A DNA stretch of 6,157 nt. It comes from Terriglobia bacterium (lineage in GTDB: Bacteria; Acidobacteriota; Terriglobia; UBA7540). Shown here piece after piece: positions 5,885 through 6,157 of the stretch (positions within the stretch are counted from its first letter, which is position 1; each line of letters opens with the position of its first letter). The position numbers were made by a program, and so were the translations under genes. The stretch is from NCBI GenBank assembly GCA_030036915.1, contig JASHSC010000451.1, positions 1 to 6,157 of the forward strand. Direction: 5' to 3'. The notes under the pieces were generated by a model that saw nothing but the letters and a program-made list of their open reading frames with translations, had not been told where the DNA came from and made no database searches.

Positions 5885-6157
5885 TCACGCTTCGAATCGA
5901 GTCGGCGACGCGTGGGTGAACAGCGGCAGCAAGCAATCCTTCACCGGTTGGTAGGTTTTGCGATGCTCGGCGCAGGGGCCATATTGAGCGAGTGCCGCAA
6001 GGTGATCGCGTGTGCCATAACCTTTATTCTTTGCCAAGCCGTAATGCGGAAAAATGTCGTCGAGTTCTGCGAGATGCCGGTCTCGCGCCACCTTGGCCAA
6101 AATCGATGCGGCGGCAATCGAAACCGAGCGCGCGTCGCCGTGAATGATGGCGCGGTA
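5885..6157 (-). CDS. rnhB: Ribonuclease HII, C-terminal part (5' end beyond window)
   Basis: Endonuclease that cuts the RNA strand of RNA-DNA hybrids and starts removal of ribonucleotides misincorporated in DNA; cytoplasmic. The last 90 codons are visible, from a Tyr codon at the window edge to TGA at 5885-5887. The family block is clear: YRAIIHGDARS, IAAASILAKVARDRHL, a P-HYGLAKNKGYGT stretch and an EHRKTYQPV motif. The Asp of HGD (codon 6134-6136) should be the last of the four catalytic carboxylates; the N-terminal DEAGRG motif and the third acid lie outside the window. A TTG in ILAKVARD (6096-6098) is an internal Leu codon, not a start. The gene lies just upstream of pyrC and probably shares its transcript. 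Confidence 0.96.
   Translation of the reverse strand, partial: YRAIIHGDARSVSIAAASILAKVARDRHLAELDDIFPHYGLAKNKGYGTRDHLAALAQYGPCAEHRKTYQPVKDCLLPLFTHASPTRFEA

Noticed and set aside
1..6157. CRISPR array, insertion sequence, tRNA or riboswitch
   Set aside because: No regularly spaced direct repeats, transposase motifs with terminal repeats, cloverleaf-like sequence or recognisable riboswitch core were seen on reading both strands.

Overview
The window is GC-rich (about 60% by eye), densely coding bacterial DNA with five recognisable protein genes and no RNA genes, CRISPR arrays or mobile elements. Nothing fixes the taxon. The combination of an exopolysaccharide gene pair, a secreted FecR-domain protein with a Ser/Pro tail, and a class I dihydroorotase would fit Acidobacteriota or a similar soil lineage; this is inference only.

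Left part, + strand (1-4328): a surface-polysaccharide cluster. It begins inside a WcaI-like family 4 glycosyltransferase that lacks only about ten N-terminal residues. Next comes a 507-residue protein (1401-2924) that joins an initiating phosphoglycosyl transferase domain to a four-helix membrane domain and a Rossmann domain of the FlaA1/WbpM/CapD type, in an order opposite to the usual WcaJ/WbaP layout and with no dehydratase domain. Third is a secreted protein with two FecR-like segments (2997-4328). The inferred division of labour is that the fusion protein loads the first sugar phosphate onto undecaprenyl phosphate at the inner membrane, the glycosyltransferase extends the chain, and the FecR-like protein acts outside the inner membrane in an unknown role. 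The 67-base gap between the first two genes is spanned by a 52-codon reading frame with a strong Shine-Dalgarno sequence. That frame is in phase with the fusion gene and separated from it by one TAG.

Middle (4329-4593): a 265-base convergent intergenic region with pyrimidine-rich tracts and weak stem-loops, and no convincing gene.

Right part, - strand (4594-6157): housekeeping genes rnhB (ribonuclease HII, N-terminus beyond the right edge) and pyrC (class I dihydroorotase, all key active-site residues present), seven bases apart and probably co-transcribed. The polysaccharide genes therefore abut a core-metabolism operon that is transcribed towards them.

The strongest candidates for something unusual are the rearranged transferase/FlaA1-like fusion and the small in-phase reading frame directly before it. 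Neither amounts to a demonstrated new system.
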